Assembly (NCBI RefSeq): GCF_902729355.1
Contig: NZ_CACVCC010000025.1
Span: 1-33,315, forward strand
DNA length: 33,315 bases
Origin: Streptococcus sp. S784/96/1
Lineage (GTDB): Bacteria > Bacillota > Bacilli > Lactobacillales > Streptococcaceae
Direction: 5' to 3'
The notes beneath the pieces were generated by a model. The model saw nothing but the letters and a program-made list of their open reading frames with translations. It searched no databases and was not told the DNA's origin. The position numbers and the translations under genes are program-made. Shown here one piece after another: positions 33,300 to 33,315 of the stretch. Each line of letters begins with the position of its first letter. The first letter of the stretch is position 1.

Positions 33300-33315
33300 A
33301 TGTCAAATAACATTG
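33300..33315 (+). CDS. Start of an unidentified gene, cut by the window end
   Basis: ATG at 33300 follows GAAAGGA at suitable distance and reads MSNNI before the window ends. Product cannot be told. Confidence 0.5.

Overview
The window looks like the chromosome of a low-GC streptococcus. The evidence is a complete comG (comY) competence pilin operon with a SigX-type box, tandem ackA genes downstream of it, rpsB-tsf, an LPKTG-anchored lichenase, an MsmK-less sugar ABC transporter and a MutY without its iron-sulphur cysteines. The mixed-linkage beta-glucan genes point to the S. bovis/S. equinus group (rumen or gut). That species call is inference, not something a marker here proves.

Layout. 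1-379 is the 3' end of a phosphoketolase. 424-5201 is comGA-GG plus a methyltransferase, read from a combox. 5272-7753 holds two acetate kinase paralogues, the second with its own promoter and a CcpA (cre) site. 7807-9485 (minus) holds an S66 peptidase, tRNA-Cys and a DUF2809 membrane protein. 9588-11851 is rpsB-tsf with structured leaders. 11983-14511 holds an MFS transporter and a small export protein, flanked by two copies of a hairpin-rich repeat with short terminal inverted repeats and a separate 131-bp inverted-repeat element.

14517-28989 is a beta-glucan utilisation locus. On the minus strand are a ROK kinase, a GH1 6-phospho-beta-glucosidase and two GH94 phosphorylases. Divergently on the plus strand are a solute-binding lipoprotein, two permeases, a wall-anchored GH16 lichenase, a second GH16 without a signal peptide, and an AraC-type regulator. 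The likely flow is: surface lichenase cuts barley-type glucan, the ABC transporter imports the oligosaccharides, and phosphorylases plus kinase/phosphoglucosidase break them down inside. mutY (minus) follows.

30421-31385 has no conventional gene but is the most unusual part. It carries five tandem mini-genes of 11-16 codons, each behind a strong Shine-Dalgarno sequence and all ending in a conserved Arg-Tyr-Lys/Arg-Asn-Gly-Asp motif. The codons vary synonymously while the residues are kept. A near-consensus promoter with an embedded cre site starts the array, a second promoter sits inside it, and a terminator ends it. A two-gene ABC exporter of the lantibiotic-immunity/BcrA type follows, then the start of another gene at the window edge. 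This looks like an undescribed family of leaderless micro-peptides.
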